Source of the DNA: Flavobacterium oreochromis
GTDB taxonomy: Bacteria > Bacteroidota > Bacteroidia > Flavobacteriales > Flavobacteriaceae
NCBI RefSeq assembly: GCF_019565455.1
Contig: NZ_CP067377.1
Location: forward strand, 992,001 to 1,056,000
Reading direction: 5' to 3'
DNA: 64,000 nt
Part shown: positions 1 to 10,002 of the stretch, piece by piece
Numbering within the stretch: position 1 is the stretch's first letter
How the letters are laid out: each line of letters begins with the position of its first letter
Program-made: the position numbers and the translations under genes
Notes under the pieces: generated by a model
What the model was told of the DNA's origin: nothing
Database searches by the model: none
Seen by the model: the letters and a program-made list of their open reading frames with translations, nothing else

Positions 1-2
1 AA

Positions 3-1007
3 ACCTATCTTAAACTAGGTTTACATTATGATAATATTTTTAAATCAGGCATACTATTTAATATCACACAAAAGAATTTAATATTTAAAAATGATGTAGG
101 CTCTTTAGATTTAATATTAGGTGATAATACTCGTTTTAACCTTGATTATTACATTGACAATGGATATCGTTGGAGTTTTGGCTTTAAATCAAACTATGAT
201 CAATTTTCCAGAAACAGTGAAGTAGATTTCAAAGGAAATAGATTAATGAATCATATAGACAAAAATTTGATTGAAATTAATTACAAATCACTATCAAACA
301 AAGCATATTTACAAACGATTTTTGCTCAAAAATTTTTAATTGGTGCCGGAGTAGAACATAAATACATCAATATAACCTCAAACACAACAGGTAATCTACC
401 ACCTCAGTTAGATAAAAGTCACTATTTAAGTGCTATTGGTTTTATGAGATACGATTCATTCGATAATAAATATTTTCCTAAATCAGGCTGGTACTTTTTT
501 GGGGATATTAACAGCATTTTTCATTCATCAAATTATTCAAACGATTTTGAAAAAGCTTCATTATTCATGGCGGATATGGCATATGTAAAAACTTTTTGGA
601 ATCATTTTTCTATAAAAATTCAATCAGAAGGAGGATTTACAATTGGCAAAAAACTTAATAGTATTAATGATTTTATATTAGGAGGTTACGGATTTCATCA
701 CTTTGGAAACTTTAAACCATTTTTAGGATATGATTTCTTATCAAAGAGTGGAGATAGCTATGTAAAAGGGAGCCTTAGTTGTGATTATATTTTTTACAAA
801 AAACACCATCTTAACTTTACTGCCAACTTTTCAAATATTGGTAAAAAAATATTTGACAATGGTGAATGGTTTACAAAACCTGACTATACTGGATATGCTA
901 TAGGATATGGATTAGAAACGCTTATTGGTCCAATTGAAGTAAAACACTCATGGTCTCCTGAAACTACTAGACATTATACTTTTTTCAGCGTAGGCTTTTA
1001 TTTTTAA
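3..1007 (+). CDS. Patatin-like phospholipase, C-terminal surface-antigen barrel (5' truncated)
   Basis: The frame is open from the window edge to a stop at 1007, giving the last 334 residues of a longer protein, so no start is visible. The sequence is rich in alternating aromatic and polar strands and ends in an aromatic residue (FFSVGFYF), as expected for an outer-membrane beta-barrel. The segment GPIEVKHSWSPET followed by a final strand is typical of the Omp85/bacterial-surface-antigen domain that follows the patatin lipase domain in Flavobacteriia RssA/NTE-type proteins. The catalytic patatin domain would lie upstream of the window, so the lipase assignment is family inference. It could instead be another Omp85-type barrel protein. 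The ATG at 246 is internal and is not a real start. Confidence 0.6.
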   Translation, partial: TYLKLGLHYDNIFKSGILFNITQKNLIFKNDVGSLDLILGDNTRFNLDYYIDNGYRWSFGFKSNYDQFSRNSEVDFKGNRLMNHIDKNLIEINYKSLSNKAYLQTIFAQKFLIGAGVEHKYINITSNTTGNLPPQLDKSHYLSAIGFMRYDSFDNKYFPKSGWYFFGDINSIFHSSNYSNDFEKASLFMADMAYVKTFWNHFSIKIQSEGGFTIGKKLNSINDFILGGYGFHHFGNFKPFLGYDFLSKSGDSYVKGSLSCDYIFYKKHHLNFTANFSNIGKKIFDNGEWFTKPDYTGYAIGYGLETLIGPIEVKHSWSPETTRHYTFFSVGFYF

Positions 1008-1104
1008 TTTTTTTGTTAAAGATTTCTATAAAATTTATTTTTATTGGTTTATTATTTCTAAAAAAGCTATTTTTGAAACGATATAAACCAAACTTTTAAA
1101 TTTT

Positions 1105-2549
1105 ATGTCTATTTGGAAAAAAAATCTATTGATATTTTATTAGCTGAAGCTTCTGATTCAGAAAAAGGTCTAAAAAGAACTCTATCTTCAGGAGCCTTAG
1201 TTGCTTTAGGAATTGGAGCAATTATTGGAGCAGGATTATTTTCGTTAACAGGTATTGCTGCTGCTGAAAATGCCGGTCCAGCTGTAACTCTATCATTTGT
1301 TTTAGCCGCAATTGGTTGTGCTTTTGCGGGATTGTGTTATGCAGAGTTTGCTTCTATGATTCCAGTTGCAGGAAGTGCATATACATACTCTTATGCAACT
1401 ATGGGCGAATTCATGGCTTGGATTATTGGCTGGGATTTAGTATTAGAATACGCTTTGGGTGCTGCAACAGTAGGAGTAAGTTGGTCAAGATATTTCCTAG
1501 AGTTATTAAATAAATTTGGAATTCATTTACCTCATAATTTAATATGTTCACCTTGGGAAACATTAAAATTAAGTGATGGTACCATCATAGAAGGAGGAAT
1601 TATTAATTTACCTGCCGTTTTTATTGTCTCAATACTTTCATTACTACTAATAAGAGGTACTAAAGAATCTGCTAACCTAAATAATTTTTTAGTTATTCTA
1701 AAAGTTACAGTTGTAATACTTTTTATCGTATTAGGCTGGAATTATATCAATCCTGCCAATTACACCCCTTACATACCAGAAAACACAGGCGTTAAAGGAC
1801 AATTTGGATGGTCAGGTATTGCTGCTGGTGCTGCAACTGTATTTTTTGCTTTTATAGGTTTTGACGCTGTATCTACAGCAGCACAAGAAGCAAAAAATCC
1901 ACAAAAAGGAATGCCAATAGGTATATTAGGATCTTTAATTGTTTGCACTATATTATACGTGCTTTTTGCACACGTAATGACTGGTTTAGTACCATATTAT
2001 GAATTTGCTGGAGATGCAAAACCAGCTGCAACTGCTTTTTCAAAAACCCCTTATACTTTCCTACAAACAGGCTTAATAGTTGCTGTATTAGCAGGCTATA
2101 CTTCAGTAATGTTAGTTATGCTAATGGGACAAAGTCGTGTGTTTTACACAATGAGTAACGATGGTTTATTACCAAAATTTTTCGGTACTATACACCCTAA
2201 ATATAGAACTCCATGGAAAACAAATATTTTCTTCTTAATCTTTGTTAGTATTTTTGCTGGATTCGTACCTGTATCTGACTTAGGACATATGGTAAGCATA
2301 GGAACGTTACTAGCATTCGTTTTAGTTTGCATAGGTGTATTAGTAATGCGTAAAAAGATGCCTGAAATTCCAAGAGCATTTAAAACTCCTTTAGTACCTT
2401 TTGTTCCAATAGCAGGTATATTAGTTTGTCTTTATTTAATGTATTCATTGCCTCTTGAAAGCTGGATGCGTTTAGTTATTTGGATGGCATTAGGTATCAT
2501 TATTTATTTTATGTATGGCAAGAAAAATAGTAAACTTAATATCGAATAA
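1105..2549 (+). CDS. APC-family amino-acid permease, start region disrupted by an A-run indel
   Basis: Inner-membrane secondary transporter of the amino acid-polyamine-organocation superfamily, with about twelve hydrophobic helices. The first helix carries GIGAIIGAGLFSLTG, the glycine-rich substrate-binding break typical of APC transporters. CYAEFASMIPVAGSAYTY and FFAFIGFDAVSTAAQEA are further family signatures of the YfnA/CAT type. The continuous frame begins at TTG 1113. The ATG at 1105 gives MSIW before the A run at 1117-1124; if that run had nine instead of eight A, MSIWKKKSIDILLAEASDSE would read straight into the main frame, which matches the usual N-terminus of flavobacterial homologues. 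I therefore place the start at 1105 (about 481 aa if repaired). Substrate is not determinable. A decayed insertion sequence follows. Confidence 0.85.
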
Positions 2550-2582
2550 AATTTCTTTATTAATAAAAAAGAGGCTATCCGA

Positions 2583-3273
2583 ATAGACTATCCAAAAGTT
2601 TAGACAAATTTAAACTTAATTTTGATAATAATGAGCTCGATATTGTATCGGGCTCATTCCTTTTAAATTAGACTTGAATCTTTATAATTGTTCTAGTATT
2701 TATAGATTATATTCCCTTTTTAATTACTCAATATTGCTATCCTTTTTATATAAAAAGATTAAATTTAAATATCCTAAAGAAATTTTCAACAATTGCACTT
2801 ATTACTTAAGCCTTTTAAATTCATCTTGCGCTTAAATCAAAGCTTGTGACTTTTTTAATATTCAAGTTCATAGCGGAGCTTCATTTTCTAAAATAAATTA
2901 TTCTTCTCTTATTAATAGTTATCATATTTACGCTTTTTACGCTTATAACTACTCATCGATTTTAAGCTTCATTTAAGCTTAAAGGGTATACTCTCAACTT
3001 GAAAATCAGTAAATTCTAACTACCACTTAACAACTACTGAACCATAAGAAATATTAAATTTTAAAAAGGTATATCATGAAGAAAGAGACACCTTTTTTTA
3101 TTGCACTTAAAACCTTTAGTTTAAAAATATACTATTGGGAGTAATACTTAACTATAATTAATTCTAGATTCTCTAATTTAAATATATAATCGTATTTAAC
3201 TTTTCTTCCCATAAAAATACCCCCAAAATAGTATCTAACTCTTTTGGGGGCGATGTATTTTAGGATAGTCTCT
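2583..3273 (-). mobile_element. Degenerate IS3-family insertion sequence remnant
   Basis: This 691-bp stretch between the permease and lepA has no intact gene but carries transposase debris on the minus strand. Around 2805-2745 one frame reads AIVENFFRIFKFNLFYIK, which matches the third catalytic acid region (VENFF) of IS3-family OrfB. From about 2682 to 2625 the reading NLKGMSPIQYRAHYYQN followed by a stop matches the OrfB C-terminus, and just upstream a stop and a frameshift interrupt a YYNNYKRFKS-like segment. The ends carry matching inverted repeats: AGACTATCCAAAA at 2585-2597 and its inverted copy AGACTATCCTAAAA at 3271-3258. Full IS3 elements are about 1.2-1.5 kb, so this copy is internally deleted and inactive. 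A hairpin (CCCCCAAAA 3220-3228, TTTTGGGGG 3242-3250) lies near the right end and may terminate readthrough. Confidence 0.6.
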
Positions 3274-3296
3274 ATACTATGATATATCTATCTTTG

Positions 3297-5092
3297 TTAA
3301 TCATTCAGTTTTAAAACTGCCATGAATGCTGACTGTGGAATTTCTACATTCCCTACTTGACGCATGCGTTTTTTACCCTGTTTTTGTTTTTCAAGTAATT
3401 TACGCTTACGTGAAATATCCCCTCCATAACATTTTGCAGTAACATCTTTACGTAAAGCTTTAATTGTTTCACGTGCTATAATTTTAGCACCAATGGCAGC
3501 TTGAATAGGGATTTCAAATTGCTGACGAGGTATTAACTCTCTTAATTTTTCACACATTTTTTTACCAATGTGATACGCATTATCCTCATGAATTAAAGCT
3601 GATAAAGCATCTACGTTTTGTGCATTTAATAATACATCTAAACGAACTAATTTTGAAGTACGCATTCCGATTGGATGATAATCAAAAGAAGCATAACCTT
3701 TAGAAACTGTTTTTAAGCGATCATAGAAGTCAAAAACAATTTCAGCTAATGGCATATCAAAATTTAATTCAACACGTTCTGGAGTTAAATAAGTTTGATT
3801 TGTTATCTGACCTCTTTTTTCAATACACAAACTCATTACATTACCCACGAAATCGGATTTAGTAATAATAGTTGCTTTTATAAATGGTTCTTCTACTCTA
3901 TCTAATTTAGATGGTTCAGGTAAATCAGATGGATTATTTACAATAAAAGGAGTTTCAGGATCCTTTTTTGTATAAGCTAAATATGACACGTTGGGTACAG
4001 TAGTAATTACAGTCATATTAAATTCACGCTCCAAACGTTCTTGAATAATTTCCATGTGTAGCATTCCCAAGAATCCACAACGGAAACCAAAACCTAAAGC
4101 AGCTGAACTTTCTGGAGAAAATACTAATGAAGCATCATTTAATTGTAATTTTTCCATTGAAGCACGTAACTCTTCATAATCTTCTGTATCCACTGGATAA
4201 ATTCCAGCAAAAACCATAGGTTTTACATCTTCAAAACCATGAATCATATTCGTAGTAGGAATCTTAGCATCTGTAATTGTATCACCTACTTTAACCTCTT
4301 TAGCTTCCTTTATACCAGAAATTAAGTAACCTACGTCTCCTGTTGAGACAACATTTTTAGGAACTTGATTTAATTTTAAAGTACCAATTTCATCAGCAAA
4401 GTACTCATTACCTGTTGCCATGAATTTAATCTTTTGTCCTTTTTAATTTCACCGTTTTTTACTCGAAAAATTACTTCAATACCTCTAAACGGATTATATA
4501 CTGAGTCAAAGATTAACGCCTGTAAAGGTTCTTCTGGATTTCCTTTTGGTGCAGGAATACGTTCTACAATAGCTTCTAAAATTTTATCTACACCAAATCC
4601 TGTCTTTCCAGAAGCATGGATAATATCCTCTAATTTACAACCTAGTAATTCTACTATATCGTCACTTACTTCTTCTGGATTAGCACTTGGTAAATCAACT
4701 TTATTTAATACTGGAATAATTTCTAAATCATTCTCTAATGCAAGATATAAATTAGAAATAGTTTGAGCTTGTATACTTTGTGCAGCATCGACAATTAACA
4801 AGGCTCCTTCACACGCTGCGATAGAACGTGATACTTCATAAGAAAAATCTACGTGCCCAGGAGTATCAATAAGATTTAAAATATATTGTTCTCCTTTGTA
4901 ATTATATTCCATCTGAATAGCATGACTCTTAATAGTGATACCACGCTCACGCTCTAAATCCATATTGTCAAGCAACTGTGCTTGAGCTTCACGAGCCGTT
5001 ACAGTTTGTGTTGCATCTAATAAACGGTCGGCCAAGGTACTTTTACCATGGTCAATATGAGCAATAATGCAAAAATTTCTAATTTTCTTCAT
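3297..5092 (-). CDS. lepA: Elongation factor 4 (LepA), one-base frameshift
   Basis: Translational GTPase that acts on ribosomes (back-translocase or biogenesis factor, conserved but often dispensable). The N-terminal part (5092-4376) has the G1 motif AHIDHGKST at residues 11-19, RERGITIK (switch region), DTPGHVDF and NKVDLP. The C-terminal part (to 3297) contains the LepA-specific domains and ends [12 protein letters not shown]. The two parts lie in different frames. At 4440-4444 the plus strand has five T; six would give [17 protein letters not shown] and a 598-aa protein, the usual LepA length. A sequencing slip or a real slippage mutation are both possible. A TAnnTTTG-type promoter element lies at 5130-5137, and the divergent neighbour is the dihydrouridine synthase gene. 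Confidence 0.93.
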
Positions 5093-5129
5093 CTTCTTAT
5101 TTTACTAAAACAGAGATTTCTCTAAAGTG

Positions 5130-5137
5130 CAAATATA
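5130..5137 (-). promoter_or_regulatory. Putative lepA -7 promoter element
   Basis: The minus strand reads TATATTTG, a match to the Bacteroidetes -7 consensus TAnnTTTG, 37 nt upstream of the lepA ATG. No TTG at the optimal -33 distance was seen, so the assignment rests on the -7 box and its position. Confidence 0.4.
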
Positions 5138-5234
5138 GTTTAAAGTTTTTGATTGGAGAATGCCGATGAGTGAATGTTGATTCGAGAAGTTCGAAAAATC
5201 TGATTTCTAAAATCTGATTTCTAAAATCTTATTG

Positions 5235-5242
5235 TAATTTTG
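5235..5242 (+). promoter_or_regulatory. Putative dus gene -7 promoter element
   Basis: TAATTTTG matches TAnnTTTG and ends 16 nt before the ATG at 5259, implying a very short leader. Just upstream, a 14-bp unit (AATCTGATTTCTAA) is tandemly duplicated at 5197-5224; its meaning is unknown. No clear -33 TTG is present. Confidence 0.4.
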
Positions 5243-5258
5243 TCCCAAAATAGAGAAA

Positions 5259-6245
5259 ATGGTTAAGATAGGCAACATAGAATTACCCGACTTTCCTTTA
5301 TTATTAGCTCCTATGGAAGATGTAAGTGATCCTCCATTTCGACGTTTATGCAAAATGCACGGAGCTGATTTAATGTATTCTGAATTCATTTCAAGTGAAG
5401 GATTGATTCGAGACGCTATTAAAAGCCGTCAAAAATTGGATATTTTTGATTACGAACGTCCTGTGGGAATTCAAATTTTTGGTGGAGACGAGGAAGCTAT
5501 GGCTATGAGCGCAAGGATAGTTGAAACTGTCCAACCTGATTTACTAGATATCAACTTTGGTTGCCCTGTAAAAAAAGTAGTATGCAAAGGAGCTGGAGCT
5601 GGCGTGTTAAAAGATGTTGAACTAATGGTACGTTTAACTAAAGCAGTGGTTAATAGTACTCATCTACCAGTAACTGTAAAAACACGATTAGGATGGGATG
5701 ATTCCTCTATTAATATTGATGAAGTAGCTGAACGATTACAAGATGTAGGTATTCAAGCCTTAACAATTCATGGTCGCACTCGAGCCCAAATGTATAAAGG
5801 TCATTCTGATTGGTCTCATATTGCTCGAGTAAAAAATAACCCTCGCATAAAGATCCCTATCTTTGGAAATGGTGATATTGACTCAGCAGAAAAAGCATTA
5901 GAATACAAAAACACTTATGGATTGGATGGCATTATGATAGGACGTGCTGCCATAGGATATCCGTGGATTTTTAATGAAATAAAACATTTTTTTGCTACTG
6001 GTAAAAATCTAGCCTTACCCAATATTATAGATCGAGTAGAAGCAGCAAAAAACCACTTAACTTGGTCTATTGAATGGAAAGGTGAACGAGTAGGTATTGT
6101 GGAAATGCGTAGACATTACACAAACTATTTTAAAGGCATTCCTCATTTTAAGGAATATCGCAACAAGTTAGTTACATTTGACAAGTATCAAGATTTATTA
6201 CTTGTTTTTGAAGAAATCATTCAAGAATATTCTAAAAATCATTAG
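5259..6245 (+). CDS. dusB: tRNA-dihydrouridine synthase (DusB type)
   Basis: FMN-dependent enzyme that reduces uridine to dihydrouridine in tRNA D-loops. The 328-aa product starts with the TIM-barrel strand PLLLAPMEDVSDPPFRRL, has the catalytic cysteine in INFGCPVKKVVCKGAGAG (Cys102), the FMN/phosphate region VTVKTRLGWD, and the NGDID and IMIGRAAIGYPWIF segments typical of the DusB subgroup. The C-terminal helical RNA-binding region (about residues 245-328) includes MRRHYTNYFKGIP. It is transcribed divergently from lepA and converges on pckA across a shared terminator. Confidence 0.93.
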   Translation: MVKIGNIELPDFPLLLAPMEDVSDPPFRRLCKMHGADLMYSEFISSEGLIRDAIKSRQKLDIFDYERPVGIQIFGGDEEAMAMSARIVETVQPDLLDINFGCPVKKVVCKGAGAGVLKDVELMVRLTKAVVNSTHLPVTVKTRLGWDDSSINIDEVAERLQDVGIQALTIHGRTRAQMYKGHSDWSHIARVKNNPRIKIPIFGNGDIDSAEKALEYKNTYGLDGIMIGRAAIGYPWIFNEIKHFFATGKNLALPNIIDRVEAAKNHLTWSIEWKGERVGIVEMRRHYTNYFKGIPHFKEYRNKLVTFDKYQDLLLVFEEIIQEYSKNH

Positions 6246-6252
6246 TTTAAAC

Positions 6253-6282
6253 AAAAAGGCTTTCCAATTGGAAAGCCTTTTT
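6253..6282. terminator. Bidirectional intrinsic terminator
   Basis: A 13-bp perfect stem (AAAAAGGCTTTCC with GGAAAGCCTTTTT) closes on an AATT loop and is flanked by A and T runs on opposite sides. It lies between the convergent dus gene and pckA, so it can serve both. Confidence 0.85.
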
Positions 6283-6307
6283 TATAATATTTAGAACTCC
6301 TTATATA

Positions 6308-7933
6308 TTATAATTGAGGACCTGCTTGTACTAAACGTTCTCCTTCTTCATTATCTGTATATTGAACGAAGTTTTTAATAAATCTTCCTGCAAGATCTTC
6401 TGCTTTTGTAGTCCATTCAGACGCATCAACATAAGTATTTCTTGGATCCAAAATAGCAGTATCTACATTAGGTAGAGAAGTTGGTATATTAAAATTAAAA
6501 ACAGGAACCATAGCTGTCTCTGCATTTTCTATTGATCCATCTAAAATAGCATCAATAATAGCACGGGTATCCTTAATAGAAATACGTTTACCTGTACCAT
6601 TCCACCCTGTATTTACCATATATGCCTTAGCATTATGTTGCTCCATTTTCTTAACTAATTCTTCCCCATATTTAGTAGGATGAAGTGATAAGAAAGCCTT
6701 ACCGAAGCAAGCTGAAAAAGTTGGTTCTGGTTGCGTTACACCTCTTTCAGTACCTGCTAACTTAGCGGTAAATCCTGATAAGAAATAATATTTTGTTTGC
6801 TCTGGAGTTAACTTAGAAACAGGAGGCATTACACCAAAAGCATCTGCTGTTAAGAAGATTACTTTAGTAGCATGACCTGCTTTTGAAACCGGCGTTACTA
6901 TATTGTTAATATGATAAATAGGATATGAAACACGTGTATTTTGTGTAACAGAACCATCTTTAAAATCAATTTTACCGTCTACATCAACCGTTACGTTTTC
7001 TAACAAAGCATCACGCTTAATAGCTCCATAGATATCTGGCTCATTTTCTTTACTTAAGTCGATTGTTTTCGCATAGCAACCTCCTTCAAAGTTAAATACA
7101 CCGTCATTATCCCATCCGTGTTCATCGTCTCCTATTAATTCACGTTTAGGATCTGTAGATAAAGTTGTCTTTCCTGTTCCTGACAAACCAAAAAACACAG
7201 CAACATCGCCATCTTTTCCTTTATTTGCTGAACAGTGCATAGAAGCCATCCCTTGTAATGGTAAATAGTAATTCATCATCGAGAATAGACCTTTTTTCAT
7301 TTCTCCACCATACCAAGTACCTCCAATTAACTGGATTTTTTCTGTCAAGTTAAAAGCAATATAAACTTCAGAATTTAAACCATGTGTTTTGTAATCTGCA
7401 AAACCACGTTTTGATGCGTTCATTACTACAAAGTCAGGTTCACCATAATTAGCTAATTCTTCCTCTGTTGGACGGATAAACATATTTTTTACAAAATGTG
7501 CTTGCCAAGCTACTTCTACAATAAAACGAACTTTTAATCTTGTATTTTCATTAGCACCACAAAAAGTGTCTACTACAAAAAGTCTTTTCCCAGATAATTG
7601 TTCAACTGTATTTTGCTTTAGAGCATTCCAAGTGTCTGTGCTAATAGGCTTGTTATCGTTTACAGCTTTTTCAGAAGTCCACCAAATTGTGTCTTCTGTT
7701 ACTGCATCTTTAACAATATATTTATCTTTAGGAGAACGACCAGTAAACTCACCTGTCATTACATTAACTGCCCCCAATTCAGTTAACTGCCCTCTTTCGT
7801 AACCTTCTAATTCAGGGCTTAATTCTTCCTGATACAATAATTCGTATGTAGGATTATATACAATTTCTTTAACGTCACTAATTCCGTATTTTTCTAACGA
7901 AATCGTTTTCGTTGGTGGTGTGTATGCTTCCAT
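6308..7933 (-). CDS. pckA: Phosphoenolpyruvate carboxykinase (ATP)
   Basis: Cytosolic gluconeogenic enzyme converting oxaloacetate and ATP to PEP, CO2 and ADP. The 541-aa length is normal for the ATP-dependent family. Visible motifs are [14 protein letters not shown] (kinase P-loop), [20 protein letters not shown] (metal and substrate binding), the early [11 protein letters not shown], and [15 protein letters not shown] in the active site. It stands alone between the dus gene (convergent) and the DUF423 gene, with its own promoter-like element at 7966-7973. It ends at the shared terminator. Confidence 0.96.
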   Translation of the reverse strand: MEAYTPPTKTISLEKYGISDVKEIVYNPTYELLYQEELSPELEGYERGQLTELGAVNVMTGEFTGRSPKDKYIVKDAVTEDTIWWTSEKAVNDNKPISTDTWNALKQNTVEQLSGKRLFVVDTFCGANENTRLKVRFIVEVAWQAHFVKNMFIRPTEEELANYGEPDFVVMNASKRGFADYKTHGLNSEVYIAFNLTEKIQLIGGTWYGGEMKKGLFSMMNYYLPLQGMASMHCSANKGKDGDVAVFFGLSGTGKTTLSTDPKRELIGDDEHGWDNDGVFNFEGGCYAKTIDLSKENEPDIYGAIKRDALLENVTVDVDGKIDFKDGSVTQNTRVSYPIYHINNIVTPVSKAGHATKVIFLTADAFGVMPPVSKLTPEQTKYYFLSGFTAKLAGTERGVTQPEPTFSACFGKAFLSLHPTKYGEELVKKMEQHNAKAYMVNTGWNGTGKRISIKDTRAIIDAILDGSIENAETAMVPVFNFNIPTSLPNVDTAILDPRNTYVDASEWTTKAEDLAGRFIKNFVQYTDNEEGERLVQAGPQL

Positions 7934-7965
7934 AAAATTATGATGTGTGTGTTCAATTTTAACGA

Positions 7966-7973
7966 CAAAAGTA
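7966..7973 (-). promoter_or_regulatory. Putative pckA -7 promoter element
   Basis: The minus strand reads TACTTTTG, matching TAnnTTTG, 32 nt upstream of the pckA start. A -33 TTG at the usual spacing is not evident. Confidence 0.4.
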
Positions 7974-8000
7974 TAAATATTATTTAAATAGACTCACAGT

Positions 8001-8387
8001 TTAGTTTTTTTTTGTGAAAATGTAACAAAAAGCCATAATCCAAGCAGATATTAACAATACTCCTCCTACAGGTGTAATTGGACCTAAAAATTTTAAATTT
8101 AAACCTGTAAGAGACTGGGTTGAAAGTAAAAAAATTGACACTGAGAAAAACAAAGTTCCTGATGCCACCAAATTAAAAATCATATTCTTTTGTTCTGGTA
8201 AAAAAATACTTGTTGTACCTAAAAACAATAAAAACAAAGCATGGTACATCATATAACGCACCCCGACTTCAAAAGAAGCCAACTGATCTAAGTTCAAAAC
8301 TTTTTTAAGGGCATGTGCACCAAAAGCTCCTAGAATAATTGAAACTGCACCAAAAAACAAAGCCGTTAATAGAATTTTCTTATCCAT
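8001..8387 (-). CDS. DUF423 family membrane protein
   Basis: A 128-aa protein with four hydrophobic segments. The N-terminal motif FGAVSIILGAFGAHALKK and the following YMMYHALFLL are characteristic of the DUF423/YwdK family of small inner-membrane proteins. Function is unknown. It has a TAnnTTTG-type element at 8404-8411 and is divergent from the saccharopine dehydrogenase-like gene. Confidence 0.85.
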   Translation of the reverse strand: MDKKILLTALFFGAVSIILGAFGAHALKKVLNLDQLASFEVGVRYMMYHALFLLFLGTTSIFLPEQKNMIFNLVASGTLFFSVSIFLLSTQSLTGLNLKFLGPITPVGGVLLISAWIMAFCYIFTKKN

Positions 8388-8403
8388 TATATTAATTTTT
8401 TTC

Positions 8404-8411
8404 CAAATTTA
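8404..8411 (-). promoter_or_regulatory. Putative DUF423 gene -7 promoter element
   Basis: The minus strand reads TAAATTTG (TAnnTTTG) 16 nt upstream of the ATG at 8387. No -33 partner was recognised. Confidence 0.35.
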
Positions 8412-8476
8412 ATACAGTATTAGTGAAAAAAACGATATATTTTGTGTATTTCGTTTTTCAAAAAATAACATTTGAT

Positions 8477-8484
8477 TACATTTG
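8477..8484 (+). promoter_or_regulatory. Putative -7 promoter element of the saccharopine dehydrogenase-like gene
   Basis: TACATTTG matches TAnnTTTG and ends 22 nt before ATG 8507. It lies inside the longer possible reading frame that starts at 8423, which supports the shorter start. Confidence 0.4.
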
Positions 8485-8506
8485 TGTTATTTTTATCACA
8501 CCAAAA

Positions 8507-9859
8507 ATGAGAAATGTACTAATCATTGGAGCAGGTCGTTCTGCTTCTTCTTTAATAAAATATCTTTTAGAAAAATCTGAAAGTGAAAATTTACATCTTA
8601 CTATAGGTGATTTATCGTTAGAATTAGCACAACGTAAAACATTAGGACATAAAAACGCTACCCCTATTGCTTTAGATATTCATAATGCAGATCAACGACA
8701 AACCGAAATTAAAAAAGCAGACATAGTAATTTCAATGCTTCCCGCTCATATGCACATTGAAGTAGCAAAAGATTGTATATTGTATAAAAAACATATGGTT
8801 ACCGCTTCATATATTAGCGATGCAATGCAAGCTTTAGATGATCAAGCGAAAGAAAATGGCTTAATTTTCATGAACGAAGTAGGCTTAGATCCAGGTATAG
8901 ATCATATGAGTGCTATGAAAGTATTGGATGAAATCCGCGATCAAGGAGGTAAAATAATCCTTTTTGAATCATTTTGTGGAGGATTAGTAGCTCCAGAAAG
9001 TGATAATAATCTTTGGAATTACAAATTTACTTGGGCTCCTAGAAATGTGATATTAGCAGGTCAAGGAGGTGCTGCTAAATTTATTCAGGAAGGAACTTAC
9101 AAATACATCCCTTACAATAAATTATTCCGTAGAACAGAATTCTTAGAAATTGAAGGATTCGGACGTTTTGAAGGATATGCTAATCGTGATTCTTTAAAAT
9201 ACAGAAGTGTTTACAATTTAGATGATGCTTTAACACTTTATAGAGGAACCATACGCAGAGTAGGCTATTCTAAAGCGTGGGATATGTTTGTTCAACTAGG
9301 TATGACAGACGACACATACATAATTGATGATTCTCATAATATGAGTTACCGTGAATTTGTAAACTTATTTTTACCTTATCATGCTAGTGATTCAGTTGAA
9401 ATAAAACTACGTCATCAATTAAAAATAGATCAAGATGATGTAATGTGGGATAAATTAGTAGAATTAGACTTATTTAGTAATCAAAAAATACTTGGCATTA
9501 AAAATGCTACACCAGCACAAGCTTTAGAAAAAATCTTAACAGATTCTTGGACACTACAACCCGATGATAAAGATATGATTGTTATGTATCATAAATTTGG
9601 TTATGAATTAAATGGCGAACGAAAACAAATAGATGCTACTATGGTTTGTATAGGTGATGATCAAACCTATACTGCTATGGCAAAAACAGTAGGGTTACCT
9701 GTAGCCATGGCAACATTACAAATCTTAAATGGCAATATTACTACACCAGGAGTACAATTACCTATTAAAAAAGAAGTTTATACTCCAATATTAAAAGAAT
9801 TAGAGGAATATGGTGTTATTTTTAATGAAATAGCGGTTCCATATAAAGGTTATAATTAA
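8507..9859 (+). CDS. Saccharopine dehydrogenase-family NAD(P)-dependent oxidoreductase
   Basis: A 450-aa protein starting MRNVLIIGAGRSASSL, a Rossmann nucleotide-binding fingerprint at residues 5-15. The region EVGLDPGIDHMSAMKVLDEI and the later FESFCGGLVAPESDNNLWNY match the substrate domain of saccharopine reductase-like enzymes, which join or cleave lysine and an oxo-acid via saccharopine. The exact substrate cannot be fixed; carboxynorspermidine-type enzymes share the fold. The frame extends upstream to 8423, but those 28 codons are AT-rich, contain a promoter-like box and are not typical of the family, so I start at 8507. An Lrp-type regulator follows, and a hairpin terminator lies between them. 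Confidence 0.85.
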   Translation: MRNVLIIGAGRSASSLIKYLLEKSESENLHLTIGDLSLELAQRKTLGHKNATPIALDIHNADQRQTEIKKADIVISMLPAHMHIEVAKDCILYKKHMVTASYISDAMQALDDQAKENGLIFMNEVGLDPGIDHMSAMKVLDEIRDQGGKIILFESFCGGLVAPESDNNLWNYKFTWAPRNVILAGQGGAAKFIQEGTYKYIPYNKLFRRTEFLEIEGFGRFEGYANRDSLKYRSVYNLDDALTLYRGTIRRVGYSKAWDMFVQLGMTDDTYIIDDSHNMSYREFVNLFLPYHASDSVEIKLRHQLKIDQDDVMWDKLVELDLFSNQKILGIKNATPAQALEKILTDSWTLQPDDKDMIVMYHKFGYELNGERKQIDATMVCIGDDQTYTAMAKTVGLPVAMATLQILNGNITTPGVQLPIKKEVYTPILKELEEYGVIFNEIAVPYKGYN

Positions 9860-9879
9860 TCTACCTACCTACTTATTTC

Positions 9880-9913
9880 AAAATCACTCATTATTTAATG
9901 GGTGATTTTTTTT
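9880..9913 (+). terminator. Intrinsic terminator after the saccharopine dehydrogenase-like gene
   Basis: A 9-bp stem (AATCACTCA 9882-9890, TGGGTGATT 9899-9907, one G-T pair) with an 8-nt loop is followed by a run of T. Confidence 0.8.
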
Positions 9914-10002
9914 ATAAATTATCATTTAAAACTGAATGATTTTAACTATATTTTTTTATTTTATTTAAAAATAAACTAATTTTAAATTTCAATTTTAAAC
10001 CA

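Noticed and set aside
7566..7802. 78-codon open frame opposite pckA
   Set aside because: It is antisense to the PEPCK coding sequence, with no start context or recognisable product.
8423..8506. Upstream 28-codon extension of the saccharopine dehydrogenase-like gene
   Set aside because: It contains a TAnnTTTG box and has no family resemblance; the Rossmann motif starts right after ATG 8507.
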